From Bacteroidota bacterium (GTDB lineage Bacteria; Bacteroidota; Bacteroidia; NS11-12g; UBA955), in assembly GCA_018333525.1 (NCBI GenBank), contig JAGXTF010000089.1, positions 1-64,000 on the forward strand: a stretch of 64,000 nt of DNA, given 5' to 3'. Numbering within the stretch: the first letter of the stretch is position 1; every line of letters begins with the position of its first letter. Positions 53,501 through 61,611 of the stretch are shown piece by piece. The notes under the pieces were generated by a model, which worked only from the letters and a program-made list of their open reading frames with translations, was not told the DNA's origin and ran no database searches. Made by a program: the position numbers and the translations under genes.

Positions 53501-54231
53501 ATGCTTGTAACAGTGGTCAGGCTTTAAGCGATCTCACCAATCTTTTGGCTGCCAGAAATATGCCCGCCGATCAAAGACGAGCGCTGGAAAATTTAAAGGA
53601 TGAAACCGGTATTTGTATTTTATCTGCATCTGCATCCGGGCAATCTGCATATGAAACCAGTATTTACAATCAGGGATTGCTCACATATAGCCTGCTTTCC
53701 GGAATTAAATTCGGAAGCGGACTGCGCGACAATCGCTTTATTGATGTAAACCTGTGGTTTGCTAATGCATCAGAAAATGTGGGTGTTTTGGCAAAGGAAA
53801 TTGGCGGCAGGCAGGATCCTCAAATTATGGGAAATGGCAGTTATTCTATTGGAATGGTTAGCGCAGCAATATCAGATTCCATTTATATGCCGGAATTAAA
53901 ACAACTTTTTAAAAGAAGTAAAATGATTCAGGATGAAGAATTGTTGAATGACGATTTGGAGCTTTCCTCCTGGTTGGATCGTTCCCTGACAACATACTCG
54001 TACCAAAAGAACAGCAGAATTTCTTTTATTGCCGATAATACATTTTCCAGTTCTTATTCTATTCGCGGCAGGTATAACATTCAAGGTGACTCCGTAGTGG
54101 CCAGAATTTCTTTGATAATAGGCCAAAAGGAAAAGGTGTATCAGTTTGAAATTGCAGGCAAATCAGATAACCCGGAGAAGATGGCATTGGAGATAGTAGA
54201 GAGAATTGCAGTTTGGCTTCATGAAAATTAA
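50584..54231 (+). CDS. Exported WD40-repeat caspase-family (C14) protein
   Basis: A 1215-residue protein. The start at 50584 gives a signal peptide (MIKQKIISLLLSG...ANS) and removes an extension that reads through the 110-bp repeat. Residues about 25-700 form one or two WD40-like propellers (GHTAPVLSVAFSPNGQYL, IVWEVETG; later GHKKSITSIKFNTGGNKIL, ARIWDVATG). After a linker, a caspase p20-like domain (about 825-1050) has IVSIGISEYKG, H920 in FAGHG, and C975 in DACNSGQ, the His-Cys dyad of C14 peptidases, with a YxxSxxxxG-type substrate loop (SASASGQSAYETS). The C-terminal ~100 residues have a separate beta-rich domain. It is likely periplasmic or secreted; partner and target unknown. It is flanked by 110-bp direct repeats. 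Confidence 0.85.
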   Translation: MIKQKIISLLLSGLSWILANSQIPELVLPTGHTAPVLSVAFSPNGQYLTSLSEDKTAIVWEVETGNKLVTLDYQKEIFREVRYNSTGDFLALISDSGIVVYNLNNKEFAYRIKDATGIQFDPQGNSGWVYGKSGQIFYVNFETSKIRITQKLVLDGALNSVMYQPLSNALLLITDSAVFDFNIKKKKIVKQMDVGDRIINSVLSPDENYFLILTDQYFIRVLSNNWDKKDTFPEGYYMPQLLPSKAGGHLLVMGDGFESNMVELFETNNFKRLFSSDTIYSIYDTIAVEENGIMVAKPAGKYKITIPRHLKYRAPCLSENGQFLKAGNVIWNFRESAKSYEFDEWHLMRTDFTSDSKYFIIQNRDYSLSLIRAYDGEIIRAFKGLGYSAEIAAMSRNGNFCALKCNDSVVRVFDFKTAAAINYLKGHKKSITSIKFNTGGNKILTMSEDSTARIWDVATGHQLASYHPVLLEYNPASFDGDSDLVYVPEIEYDTMVIEDIEDPEKQEWIIRPRLYEERKFQFYLSNVVTHSTDLSFAAKTEMDYERNIYDSISIFRSDTLYYSGRLNITTNETGSNSVIKKLEFSYNNKYLFIADHNKYIHVFDLERKKKIWEATGTDFIYSADPDIIGILRNGSLTFVSCKNANWIYSYVSVDVQNYITTDYHGRYDGTEMARNNLYFLCGREIIKLEQFKSLAWEPDLVAKINGVNKEPISAKAISEIDLCGQSGRIRQLGLIQGKYTFEVIPGNQAIEYFEFRVNDKIIKVIEAKNVKKHKGIYKIKIDSIEVSPYLISGAENKLTLRTAWNSGALKSRGENIIIKPVFHKSPTNIYIVSIGISEYKGEKLKLSYASKDARDIYETMNRSARLFLNDTAGKAVHSYCLNTTPEADMWPDKLHIKQVFQRIMDSAKADDIVFVFFAGHGILESGNSKLFLLSADAADFNIQGVQKDVAISTTELNTWMQGIKANKQILILDACNSGQALSDLTNLLAARNMPADQRRALENLKDETGICILSASASGQSAYETSIYNQGLLTYSLLSGIKFGSGLRDNRFIDVNLWFANASENVGVLAKEIGGRQDPQIMGNGSYSIGMVSAAISDSIYMPELKQLFKRSKMIQDEELLNDDLELSSWLDRSLTTYSYQKNSRISFIADNTFSSSYSIRGRYNIQGDSVVARISLIIGQKEKVYQFEIAGKSDNPEKMALEIVERIAVWLHEN

Positions 54232-54241
54232 AGTATGTAAT

Positions 54242-54351
54242 GCTGTTGGTCGCCGCATGCTTCACTAATGCGGCATGAGGACCAACAGCGCTAGGCTGGG
54301 TAGATCTTCATTGCTCCTCATGCCTTGCCTGCGCAGCGCAAGGCGACCAAC
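54242..54351. repeat. 110-bp direct repeat, right copy
   Basis: Begins 10 bp after the caspase stop codon and pairs with 50406-50515 at an offset of 3836 bp, same length and orientation. Its hairpins may also serve as a transcription end for the caspase gene, but no T tract follows. Confidence 0.85.
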
Positions 54352-54424
54352 AACATCCATTGCCACCTGCCCAATCCCTAATACACTTTAGTCTAGCATA
54401 GAATATCCCCATATCTGCAACCGT

Positions 54425-54432
54425 TAAATTTG
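54425..54432 (+). promoter_or_regulatory. Candidate -7 box for the barrel gene at 54440
   Basis: TAAATTTG, exact TAnnTTTG match, seven bases before a TTG start codon, so the transcript would be almost leaderless. No -33 element is evident in the 54232-54424 region, which otherwise holds the right 110-bp repeat. Confidence 0.4.
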
Positions 54433-54439
54433 CATCATC

Positions 54440-55057
54440 TTGCGGAGGAGTATTTTCATAGCATTGTTTTTTCTGGGTTTTGGCTCTGCACACGCCAGTT
54501 GGGCGCCGCGCGATTCTGTTCGCTATGCACTTTATGCCAATAGCCCGGGATTTCGTGTAGGACTGGATGGAAGAAACTCTTTTTTAAACGGACATGCAGT
54601 TCGTGTTGGCGGTTTGCGTTTTGGATTTGACTACAAAAAAATTGGAGTATATACGGGTTATTACAATACCAATTTTGTGGAATTCGGTGCCACAGATACT
54701 ATCCACACCGGATTTGGTTATGTAAGTTCCACACTCGAATACAGCCTGTACAGAACCTGGCGCTTTGAAGTTGTAAATACATACCAGATAGGACTTGGAA
54801 ATGCCTTTGACCGCCGCATTTCGGGTACAGATGTTACCCGCAATTTTCAGGGAGTAGTTGTACCGGTAGAAGCAGGTTTGTCAGGTACTGTGCGTTTTTT
54901 GCGCTATTTCGGCTTTTGTGCGGGTTTTGGTATTCGTCTCAGCCCATTTAATAGTTATGGCTTTACAGGCACTTATTATTCTTTTGGGCTAACCTTTTTT
55001 ACTGGAACCATGTACCGCGATGCAAAAAAACTTTATCATAAGCTGAAACGGGAATAG
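54440..55057 (+). CDS. Probable outer-membrane beta-barrel protein
   Basis: A 205-residue exported protein starting at TTG (MRRSIFIALFFLGFG...HAS), the only good start in frame. The mature part is built of alternating strands with aromatic girdles (FGFDYKKIGVYTGYY, YVSSTLEYSLYRTWRFEV, FGFCAGFGIRLSPF), fitting an 8- to 10-stranded barrel. No family recognised. It ends in a basic tail (MYRDAKKLYHKLKRE), unusual for a barrel, which may be periplasmic. Confidence 0.7.
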   Translation: MRRSIFIALFFLGFGSAHASWAPRDSVRYALYANSPGFRVGLDGRNSFLNGHAVRVGGLRFGFDYKKIGVYTGYYNTNFVEFGATDTIHTGFGYVSSTLEYSLYRTWRFEVVNTYQIGLGNAFDRRISGTDVTRNFQGVVVPVEAGLSGTVRFLRYFGFCAGFGIRLSPFNSYGFTGTYYSFGLTFFTGTMYRDAKKLYHKLKRE

Positions 55058-55061
55058 TTTT

Positions 55062-55380
55062 GGCCTCAAGCCTCAAGCCGCAAGCCTCAGGCCTTTATTC
55101 GTAAATGTTGTTACCTGGTTTTTTTTGAAAATCTGATAGTAACATTTCACATATCCCGTTGTTCAAACGAATCCAAAATCAATTATAGAACATAGGGGCC
55201 ATCTTTCAAAAGTTGCTAAATATGCATAGTCAATTGATTTGAAACCAAGAGCAAATAAAACATCTATTTCAAAAGCCTTAAATTCAGGCTACTCGGCCTA
55301 ACCCTCTAATGCTCTAAAGCTCAAAATAATCCAGCTAATCTTTAAAAGCTTGTGGCTTGAGGCCTATAGCCTGCGGCTTT
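55062..55380. repeat. Intergenic pair of related inverted GCCTCAAG repeats
   Basis: Left arm at 55062-55093 (CTCAAGCCTCAAGCCGCAAG) and right arm at about 55346-55380 (GCTTGTGGCTTGAGGCC) are imperfect inverted copies of a short GC-rich motif that recurs within the left arm. The stretch between (55094-55345) is AT-rich, with no gene or other feature visible. The whole 327-bp gap separates the barrel gene and the convergent TlpA-like gene. Confidence 0.6.
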
Positions 55381-55384
55381 CCCC

Positions 55385-56956
55385 TCAAAACTGCCCGTTC
55401 GCCTTATCGTTCTTGTGCTTGTCCATGTAGTCAATAAAATCGGCTAACTTGTCTACATCAATTCGATTCGCTAGAATTTTTTTGTTCTGATCCAATACAA
55501 AAATAGTAGGACTTGCAATTACATAATAACGTTGTAACTGGTCTGCCCAATATTGGCTGCGCACTGTTCCACGGATCAAATGTAAAAACGGCTGTGATTC
55601 GGGATGTTCCTTGTAATATTCATCAAATTCCTTGCCTTTATCAGCAGAATGCAGGGCAATAACTTTCCATCCTTTGGCCTTATTCTCTTCATAAACTTTT
55701 GCAAGTTTTGGCATTACTTCTCTGCAATGTCCGCAAGTGGGGTCCCAAAATATTAAAATGGTATAGCTTGCAGGGATTTCATTGGTTTGTACCCATTCGC
55801 CCTTGCTGTCCTGTAATTCCAGTGCAGGTGCGGTTCTTCCAATCACTGTTTCATTCATGTCCACCGCATGCTCGCACATTTTGGCAATAGTGCCGCTGTC
55901 TGCCCACCACGCTTTGCCTTTGCAATAGCTTTCAAATGCCATATGAATAAACACACGATCCAGTCCCATGATATTGCTGGTTTCAAATCGGTTGGTTAAA
56001 TACCAGATGATATATTTCTCTACCTCGATGGTGTTTTCAGATTTTTTCATCAACATATTACATTCCTGAATGCAGGTATCCGCATCGGATATAATTACTT
56101 TATCGAAATAGATATCCAGTTTTTGTTTTAAAATATTTACGGGCATGCGTACCAATGCGTCTTCACCCAAATCCACATGGTCCCAGTAATGCGCTCTGTA
56201 ATAGCGATAAGGATAAGTGCTGTCTTTGGTGCCATCTGCTTTGGTTGGTAATTCCGTTGGAAAATCGGCATCCACCATGGCATATAAAAATCTGGAAAGA
56301 ATATGGTCGGGATGCGCTTTGATATAATCGGCATCGTAATTGTTTTTCTTTTCCATCAAAGCAGTACGTTCCTTACCCAATAAGTCTTTGGTAGCTTTGG
56401 TAGTGTCTTTTTTTAACTGATCGTCTATTTTAATTATTTGTTCTACTATGCGCGATTTGCCAAGTTGATAATCCAAAAATCCCTGGTTTTGATCGGAACC
56501 GGTAATCTTCATTTTGGAATAATAATCTCCTTCATAAAAGGAAGTATCGCTGGTAATCAGAAAATTCTGGTCATCATCTACTATAAATTCAAAGAAGCCT
56601 CTTTTTTGGGGCAAAACAAACAGATACATACCGCGCTGCAACTTTTGCTTTCCGGTAAAATCTGCAATACCTTTTTTGTCTACAACAGTAGTATCACGCA
56701 GGTATTTTCCGTCTAAATGGTAATCTGCGAGATAAACAGTATCGCCGACTTTAATTCCATTAATTTTAAATTTCAGAGAATAATCACCTGCTTCACGACC
56801 GTCCCAGGCTTTTGCATTGTGCAGGGTTTTGTCGAAAAACACGCCTGCGCCATTGGGTTTAATGGGTTTAGGTCTTTGATAGGGTGTTATCTGAGCGTTA
56901 ACGGCTGAGGAAAAAAATCCAATTGCAGTAAGCGAAAAAAGTATAGCTGCGCGCAT
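55385..56956 (-). CDS. TlpA-like thiol-disulfide oxidoreductase with N-terminal DUF4369-type region
   Basis: A 523-residue exported protein. The start at 56956 (MRAAILFSLTAIGFFSSAVNAQ) gives a signal peptide; a 68-codon upstream extension is rejected. Residues about 45-130 form a DUF4369-like beta-sandwich (FKINGIKVGDTVYLADY...). A helical middle region (about 130-370) follows. The C-terminal thioredoxin domain has C408-GHC411 (FWDPTCGHCREVMP), and cis-Pro segment VIASPTIFVLD. Such proteins reduce disulfides or support cytochrome c and secreted protein maturation in the periplasm. It is divergent from the alkyltransferase-like gene. Confidence 0.88.
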   Translation of the reverse strand: MRAAILFSLTAIGFFSSAVNAQITPYQRPKPIKPNGAGVFFDKTLHNAKAWDGREAGDYSLKFKINGIKVGDTVYLADYHLDGKYLRDTTVVDKKGIADFTGKQKLQRGMYLFVLPQKRGFFEFIVDDDQNFLITSDTSFYEGDYYSKMKITGSDQNQGFLDYQLGKSRIVEQIIKIDDQLKKDTTKATKDLLGKERTALMEKKNNYDADYIKAHPDHILSRFLYAMVDADFPTELPTKADGTKDSTYPYRYYRAHYWDHVDLGEDALVRMPVNILKQKLDIYFDKVIISDADTCIQECNMLMKKSENTIEVEKYIIWYLTNRFETSNIMGLDRVFIHMAFESYCKGKAWWADSGTIAKMCEHAVDMNETVIGRTAPALELQDSKGEWVQTNEIPASYTILIFWDPTCGHCREVMPKLAKVYEENKAKGWKVIALHSADKGKEFDEYYKEHPESQPFLHLIRGTVRSQYWADQLQRYYVIASPTIFVLDQNKKILANRIDVDKLADFIDYMDKHKNDKANGQF

Positions 56957-57010
56957 ATTTTTTGTAGTTCTGTCAGAAATAGACAAATTTTGTTCCAAAA
57001 AGTTGTTTGA

Positions 57011-57352
57011 ATGCCGGAAGAATTGTCCTTTTTTGATCAGGTTTATGAAGTGGTACGATGTATCCCCAAGGGAAAAGTAACCAACTATGGCGCAATTGCA
57101 CGCTATCTGGGCACAGGAAAAAGCAGCAGGATGGTAGGCTGGGCAATGAATGCCAGCCACATTTCAGGTTTAAAAGTTCCTGCACATCGCGTGGTAAATC
57201 GTCTTGGAATTTTATCTGGAAAAGCACATTTCGGTGATCCTCAAGCCATGCAAAGACTTTTGGAAAAAGAAGGATTGAAAATCGAAAACGACAGAATCAA
57301 GAATTTTGAAGCTCACTTCTGGGACCCTTCCAAAGAATTGGAATTGCCCTGA
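57011..57352 (+). CDS. Alkyltransferase-like protein (MGMT homologue lacking the active cysteine)
   Basis: A 113-residue, one-domain relative of O6-alkylguanine-DNA alkyltransferase. The DNA-binding helix-turn-helix region (CIPKGKVTNYGAIARYLG) is present with SSRMVGWAMN. The active-site motif PCHRV is PAHRV here, so the acceptor cysteine is replaced by alanine. That is the ATL pattern (Atl1, YbaZ), whose members bind alkylguanine lesions and hand them to nucleotide excision repair. It is divergent from the TlpA-like gene and its stop abuts the stop of the convergent pseudouridine synthase. Confidence 0.88.
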   Translation: MPEELSFFDQVYEVVRCIPKGKVTNYGAIARYLGTGKSSRMVGWAMNASHISGLKVPAHRVVNRLGILSGKAHFGDPQAMQRLLEKEGLKIENDRIKNFEAHFWDPSKELELP

Positions 57353-58012
57353 CTAAGGCCAAATCTCCATTTTGGGATAAGGTGCAATGATGGACACTTC
57401 TTCATTAGTCACCGGGTGTACAAACGTTAGTTCATATGCATGCAAACCAATGCTGCGATCGGATAAAGGGACTTTCGCACCATATTTTAAATCCCCCGCC
57501 AATGGCATTCCCGCTTTGGACAATTGTGCGCGAATCTGATGAAATCTTCCCGTCTCCAAAGTGATTTCCAACAAATACCCATTCTTGTATTTTTGAAGCA
57601 ACCGGTAATGGAGAATAGCTTCTTTCGTGCCGGGTTTTTCATTTAAATAGGTAAGCGCGCGGTGCGTTTTTGAATCCTTTCCCAAAAAATGTCTGAGTGT
57701 ATCATTTTCTTTCGTTGGCTCAAAAAAAGTTATCGCATGGTAAATTTTTTTGGTTTCTTTTTTTCGAAACAATTCATTCATCCTTGTTAATCCTTTGGAG
57801 GTTTTGGCCAATAAAACCACACCGCTTACAGGTCTGTCCAACCTGTGAATCAATCCAATAAATGCCTTTCCGGGCTTTTTATACTTAATTCTAAGATACT
57901 CTTCTGCCTCATCCAGCAAATGCCTGTCACCAGTAATATCGCCCTGCACAGCAAGCCCTGCAGGTTTGTTTACAGCCAATAAATGGTTGTCTTCATAAAG
58001 TACAGAAAGCAC
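57353..58012 (-). CDS. RNA pseudouridine synthase, RluA family
   Basis: Converts uridine to pseudouridine in rRNA or tRNA. The 219-residue protein is the short form without an S4 domain. GLIHRLDRPVSGVVLLAKT holds the catalytic aspartate (HRLD), with YEDNHLLAVNKPAGL at the start, and LETGRFHQIRAQLSKAG and HAYELTFVHP as family motifs. The site modified cannot be told. It converges with the ATL gene without a gap. Confidence 0.93.
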   Translation of the reverse strand: MLSVLYEDNHLLAVNKPAGLAVQGDITGDRHLLDEAEEYLRIKYKKPGKAFIGLIHRLDRPVSGVVLLAKTSKGLTRMNELFRKKETKKIYHAITFFEPTKENDTLRHFLGKDSKTHRALTYLNEKPGTKEAILHYRLLQKYKNGYLLEITLETGRFHQIRAQLSKAGMPLAGDLKYGAKVPLSDRSIGLHAYELTFVHPVTNEEVSIIAPYPKMEIWP

Positions 58013-58064
58013 GGCGCAAATTAAACAACAGAAGATTCAAATTGCCTTCGCCCGCAGCCTCCCT

Positions 58065-58072
58065 TATTTTTG
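58065..58072 (+). promoter_or_regulatory. Candidate -7 box for the MATE gene
   Basis: TATTTTTG matches TAnnTTTG and lies 14 bases before the chosen TTG start (58087). It rules out the more upstream ATG at 58042 if used. The divergent 58013-58086 interval contains no other feature. Confidence 0.4.
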
Positions 58073-58086
58073 CAGCTTTTATAATC

Positions 58087-59457
58087 TTGAAAAACCCTTT
58101 TGTACAATATCGGTTGGAAATGCAGGAAGCGATTAAACTCGCATTTCCCATCATATTGGGGCAATTGGGTGTTATCCTTATGGGTGTGGCAGATACCATT
58201 ATGGTTGGACGTCTGGGCAGCGATGTTTTGGCAAGCGCCAATCAGGCAAACAATATTTTTTTTATGGTTTCCGGAATCACCTTCGGTGTTCTTTTTTCTG
58301 TTAGTACATTAGTGAGTATAAAAGTAGGAGAGGGAAGGGCATCTGATAGTTTTATTACCTACAGAGCCGGACTCGCGGCTGCCATTATTTTATTTGCCTT
58401 TCAATTTACAGTACTGGAAATCATCGCATCCAATTTTCAATGGTTGGGGCAAACAGAGCCGGTAAATCAAATGGCACCGGGATTTTTGCGCATCATTAAT
58501 TTCAGTATTCTGCCGATGCTTTTAATTATTACCGCGAGACAATTTACAGATGGACTGGGCCACACCATGGTAGCTATGTTCATTACCATTGGCGGGTTAT
58601 TAATGAATATTTTTTTAAATTATTTGCTGATATACGGCAACTGGGGATTTCCAAAACTGGGTTTAAATGGCGCAGGTTGGGCAACTCTGATTTCCAGAAT
58701 TTTAATGGCATTATCTGCCCTTTGGTACATCCGATATGCTCCGGCAGTTGCAAAATACCGTCCCATGAAAATGCCAAGTTGGGAAGCCATAAAAGCGGAA
58801 TTACCTGAAATCTGGAAAATTGGGCTGCCCATAGGATTGCTAACATTTGCAGAATGGGCATGCTTTAGTATCAGCGGTATTATGGTGGGCTGGCTTGATG
58901 ACAATCCGCAGGACAATACTCGGCTGGCGGCGCATGCAGTAGCTTTAAATGTGGCCAGTGTTACCTATATGGTTGTAAGTGGAATTGCTATTGCAGGTTC
59001 TATTATGGTGGGCAATGCTTACGGGGAAGAAAACAAAAAGAAAATTAAGAATGTTGCCAATGCCATATTGTGGATCATCGTTGTTTTTGAAATCATCAAC
59101 GCGCTTATTTTTATTTTATTCAACAGACAAATTGCAGATTTATACGGGGTAAAACCCGATGTACACAAATACGTTTTGCCTTTGCTGGCTATGGCCGCAA
59201 TTTTTCAATTGGCAGATGGTATACAGGCTGGTGCCATGAATTTATTGCGTGGTATTAAAGATGTAAATTTTGCTTCCGGAATCTCGGTGCTTTCTTATTG
59301 GGTAATATCTCTGCCATTGTCTTATTTTTTGGGAATTGCAATGGAAGGAGATGTATATGGAATATGGCTTGGTTTCACAATCGGATTGTTCGTTGCAGCG
59401 TTATTTGGTGTATTCCGTTTTTATTTAAGACATAAGACCTTGAACTTTGAATATTAA
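58087..59457 (+). CDS. MATE-family multidrug efflux transporter
   Basis: A 456-residue inner-membrane antiporter with 12 predicted helices in two 6-helix halves, coupling Na+ or H+ influx to export of cationic drugs. LAFPIILGQLGVILMGVADTIMVGRLG and ANQANNIFFMVSGI mark the first half; LPIGLLTFAEWACFSISGIMVG and a second copy AHAVALNVASVTYMVVSGIA the other. Start chosen at TTG 58087 (MKNPFVQYRLE) because of the promoter box and the family's short N-terminus; ATG at 58120 is the alternative. The barrel gene at 59461 starts 3 bp after the stop, so the pair is co-transcribed. Confidence 0.92.
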   Translation: MKNPFVQYRLEMQEAIKLAFPIILGQLGVILMGVADTIMVGRLGSDVLASANQANNIFFMVSGITFGVLFSVSTLVSIKVGEGRASDSFITYRAGLAAAIILFAFQFTVLEIIASNFQWLGQTEPVNQMAPGFLRIINFSILPMLLIITARQFTDGLGHTMVAMFITIGGLLMNIFLNYLLIYGNWGFPKLGLNGAGWATLISRILMALSALWYIRYAPAVAKYRPMKMPSWEAIKAELPEIWKIGLPIGLLTFAEWACFSISGIMVGWLDDNPQDNTRLAAHAVALNVASVTYMVVSGIAIAGSIMVGNAYGEENKKKIKNVANAILWIIVVFEIINALIFILFNRQIADLYGVKPDVHKYVLPLLAMAAIFQLADGIQAGAMNLLRGIKDVNFASGISVLSYWVISLPLSYFLGIAMEGDVYGIWLGFTIGLFVAALFGVFRFYLRHKTLNFEY

Positions 59458-59460
59458 TTT

Positions 59461-60270
59461 ATGAATAGAAGTGTCATAAAAGTCTGCCTGGTTTTGGCAG
59501 GTTTAAGTTTGGCTGGCAGTGCTTCTGCGCAAAAAAACAAAAAGAACGAACGGTTTCTGGATTTTACTGTTGGCCCTTCTCTGGGCTTCAGAATGATGAC
59601 CAAGTACACGGTGCCCGATAATTATAAGGGAACTACCAACGAGTATACCGATTCTTTAAATAAAGGCGACAGACCAGGACAGAGCCTGAATATTGGAGTA
59701 AACCAGATGTGGAAGAAAAATGCATTTGATGCATTTAGTGTTGGTTTGTCTTATACCACTCTGTCATTCCGCAGAATAGTGGATGATGTCCGTTTCGGCG
59801 ACAGCGTTCATTTACTGGGAGTTATTCCCACCATCATACAAGCTGGTATTTTGCAGGTGAAATACGATTACCGTTATCGCTACCTCGAAATTCCGTTTAT
59901 GTGGTATAGAACTGCTGAAGGGTATGGAAACCTTCGTGATTTTGATCTATGGTATTCTTTTGGTGTGGCTCCAGCGCTATTACTTGAAGACAAGGTCCGA
60001 ATCCGCACCTTTGGATTTTCATATTACGGAGAAACCAAATTTGAAAAAAAGGATCCAACCATGCCCACGTATAAAGTAAATGCCATTGCACAATTGGGTT
60101 TCCGCGCCCATTATCATTTGTATCATAAACTACATGGCATTTTCCAACCACGAATTCGCATACCGGTTTTACCTCAGGTTCATGGACACCAAACCATTTG
60201 GATTCCACAATTTACTGTGGATTTGGGATTGGTATATTTGATTGACAAGGAAAAAGACAACAAGAAATAA
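59461..60270 (+). CDS. Probable outer-membrane beta-barrel protein
   Basis: A 269-residue exported protein with signal peptide MNRSVIKVCLVLAGLSLAGSASA. The mature chain alternates strands with aromatic and glycine residues (FLDFTVGPSLGFRMM, YRYLEIPFMWYRT, FTVDLGLVYLID) typical of the PorT-like / OMP_b-brl barrels of Bacteroidota. The C-terminus is charged (DKEKDNKK). It starts 3 bp after the MATE gene, so it is probably co-expressed with it; an outer-membrane channel for the efflux pump is a guess. Confidence 0.75.
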   Translation: MNRSVIKVCLVLAGLSLAGSASAQKNKKNERFLDFTVGPSLGFRMMTKYTVPDNYKGTTNEYTDSLNKGDRPGQSLNIGVNQMWKKNAFDAFSVGLSYTTLSFRRIVDDVRFGDSVHLLGVIPTIIQAGILQVKYDYRYRYLEIPFMWYRTAEGYGNLRDFDLWYSFGVAPALLLEDKVRIRTFGFSYYGETKFEKKDPTMPTYKVNAIAQLGFRAHYHLYHKLHGIFQPRIRIPVLPQVHGHQTIWIPQFTVDLGLVYLIDKEKDNKK

Positions 60271-60381
60271 CGCGCCAACCCCTTTCACTTGTATTCTACC
60301 GAAATGCGAGTGATTTTTTAATCCATACCTGATTTAGGGGAAAAGCATCCCTGACTATTCCTGGGGTAATTCGATATTTTA

Positions 60382-60620
60382 ACAGACAATTTATTGCAGG
60401 CCGAGTGGAGCTGTTAAGCGATAATTGAATGAGACAATTTATTGTGGGCTTAGCGAAGCTGGTAAATGACTTTTGTAAGATGCAATTTATTTCGGGCTGA
60501 GCATAACTGCTAAAGGACTTTGAAACGAGACAATTTATTGTTGGCTGAGCGAAGCTGGTAAATGACTTTTGTAAGATGCAATTTATTGCGGGCTGAGCGG
60601 AGCCGAAGCCCAAAAAAGTA
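60382..60620. repeat. 48-bp tandem repeat (five copies)
   Basis: CAATTTATTG (with small variants, e.g. TTTCGGG) recurs at 60388, 60435, 60483, 60531 and 60579, with spacings of 47, 48, 48 and 48 bp. Each unit runs CAATTTATT-GxGGGCTGAGCGAAGCTGGTAAATGACTTTTGTAAGATG. Because 48 is a multiple of three, a minus-strand frame stays open as a 16-residue repeat (INCILQKSFTSFAQPT...), which I do not accept as a gene. A hairpin (GCCCATA...TATGGGC) lies at 60619-60646. The rest of 60271-60381 and 60647-60847 shows no gene or clear signal. Confidence 0.85.
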
Positions 60621-60847
60621 GCCCATACACTGGCAGGTATATGGGCTTCCGGAGGGTATTGATTCATTAGAATGAATCAAAATCTTAATAACACCAAAGC
60701 CGTATTGGCTTTTTAGTAAATCAAAGGTATGTCCGTTTTTTGAGCTGTTATAGTCTGATTTATCAAACTGCCTTTTCGATTTACGAAAATACGCTTGTGA
60801 TTTGTAGGCATTTTTCGCTATCCGTTTAAGCTCTGTATGACCTGATT

Positions 60848-61603
60848 TTACTTGCCGTTGAGTTTGGCAGCAAGGTATTCGCGGTTCATGGTTGCAATTA
60901 CACTCAAAGGTATTTCTTTTGGACATTCTGCCGCACATGCTCCGGTATTGGTACATGCGCCAAATCCTTCCGCATCCATCTGATTCACCATTGCAACTAC
61001 TCGGCTTTGTCTTTCTGCTTTGCCCTGTGGCAACAATGCAAGTTGGGTAACTTTTGCACCCACAAACAACATGGCACTCGCATTTTTACATGCGCTTACG
61101 CAAGCACCACAACCAATGCAGGTAGCAGCTTCAAATGCCTTGTCCGCAATTTCTTTTGGAATTAAAATATTGTTTGCATCCACCGCATTTCCGGTATTTA
61201 CCGAAACAAATCCACCTGCAGCAATAATTCTGTCGAAGGCAGTGCGATCCACACTCAAATCTTTAATAACGCCGAATGAATTGGCTCGAAATGGTTCCAC
61301 CACAATAATATCACCATCTTTAAAACTGCGCATATGCAATTGGCAGGTAGTAATTCCACCTTTAGGACCATGTGGTCTACCATTAATTACCATGCTGCAC
61401 ATCCCGCAAATTCCCTCTCTGCAATCGTGATCAAATGCTACAGGATCTTTGCCTTCGGTGATTAACTGTTCATTGAGAACGTCAAACATTTCCAGAAAAC
61501 TCATATCCGGATTTGCCTGCACTTTATAAGTTTCAAAACTACCGGCGCTCGTTTCGTTTTTTTGACGCCAAACTTTTAGAGTAACGTTTATTCCTTTTTC
61601 CAT
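60848..61603 (-). CDS. sdhB: Succinate dehydrogenase / fumarate reductase iron-sulfur subunit
   Basis: Carries electrons from FAD of SdhA to the membrane quinone site. The 251-residue protein has the plant-type ferredoxin cysteines C61-REGIC66-GMC69 plus a later one for [2Fe-2S], and two cysteine clusters [11 protein letters not shown] and [12 protein letters not shown] for [4Fe-4S] and [3Fe-4S]. Length and insertion fit the B-type enzyme (single cytochrome b subunit) of Bacteroidota. It is 8 bp after sdhA in an sdhC-sdhA-sdhB minus-strand operon. Confidence 0.96.
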   Translation of the reverse strand: MEKGINVTLKVWRQKNETSAGSFETYKVQANPDMSFLEMFDVLNEQLITEGKDPVAFDHDCREGICGMCSMVINGRPHGPKGGITTCQLHMRSFKDGDIIVVEPFRANSFGVIKDLSVDRTAFDRIIAAGGFVSVNTGNAVDANNILIPKEIADKAFEAATCIGCGACVSACKNASAMLFVGAKVTQLALLPQGKAERQSRVVAMVNQMDAEGFGACTNTGACAAECPKEIPLSVIATMNREYLAAKLNGK

Positions 61604-61611
61604 TCGATTTC

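Noticed and set aside
60296-60956. Minus-strand ORFs in the 48-bp repeat region
   Set aside because: The open frame follows from a repeat unit divisible by three; no signal peptide, family or start context, and one of the frames runs into sdhB.
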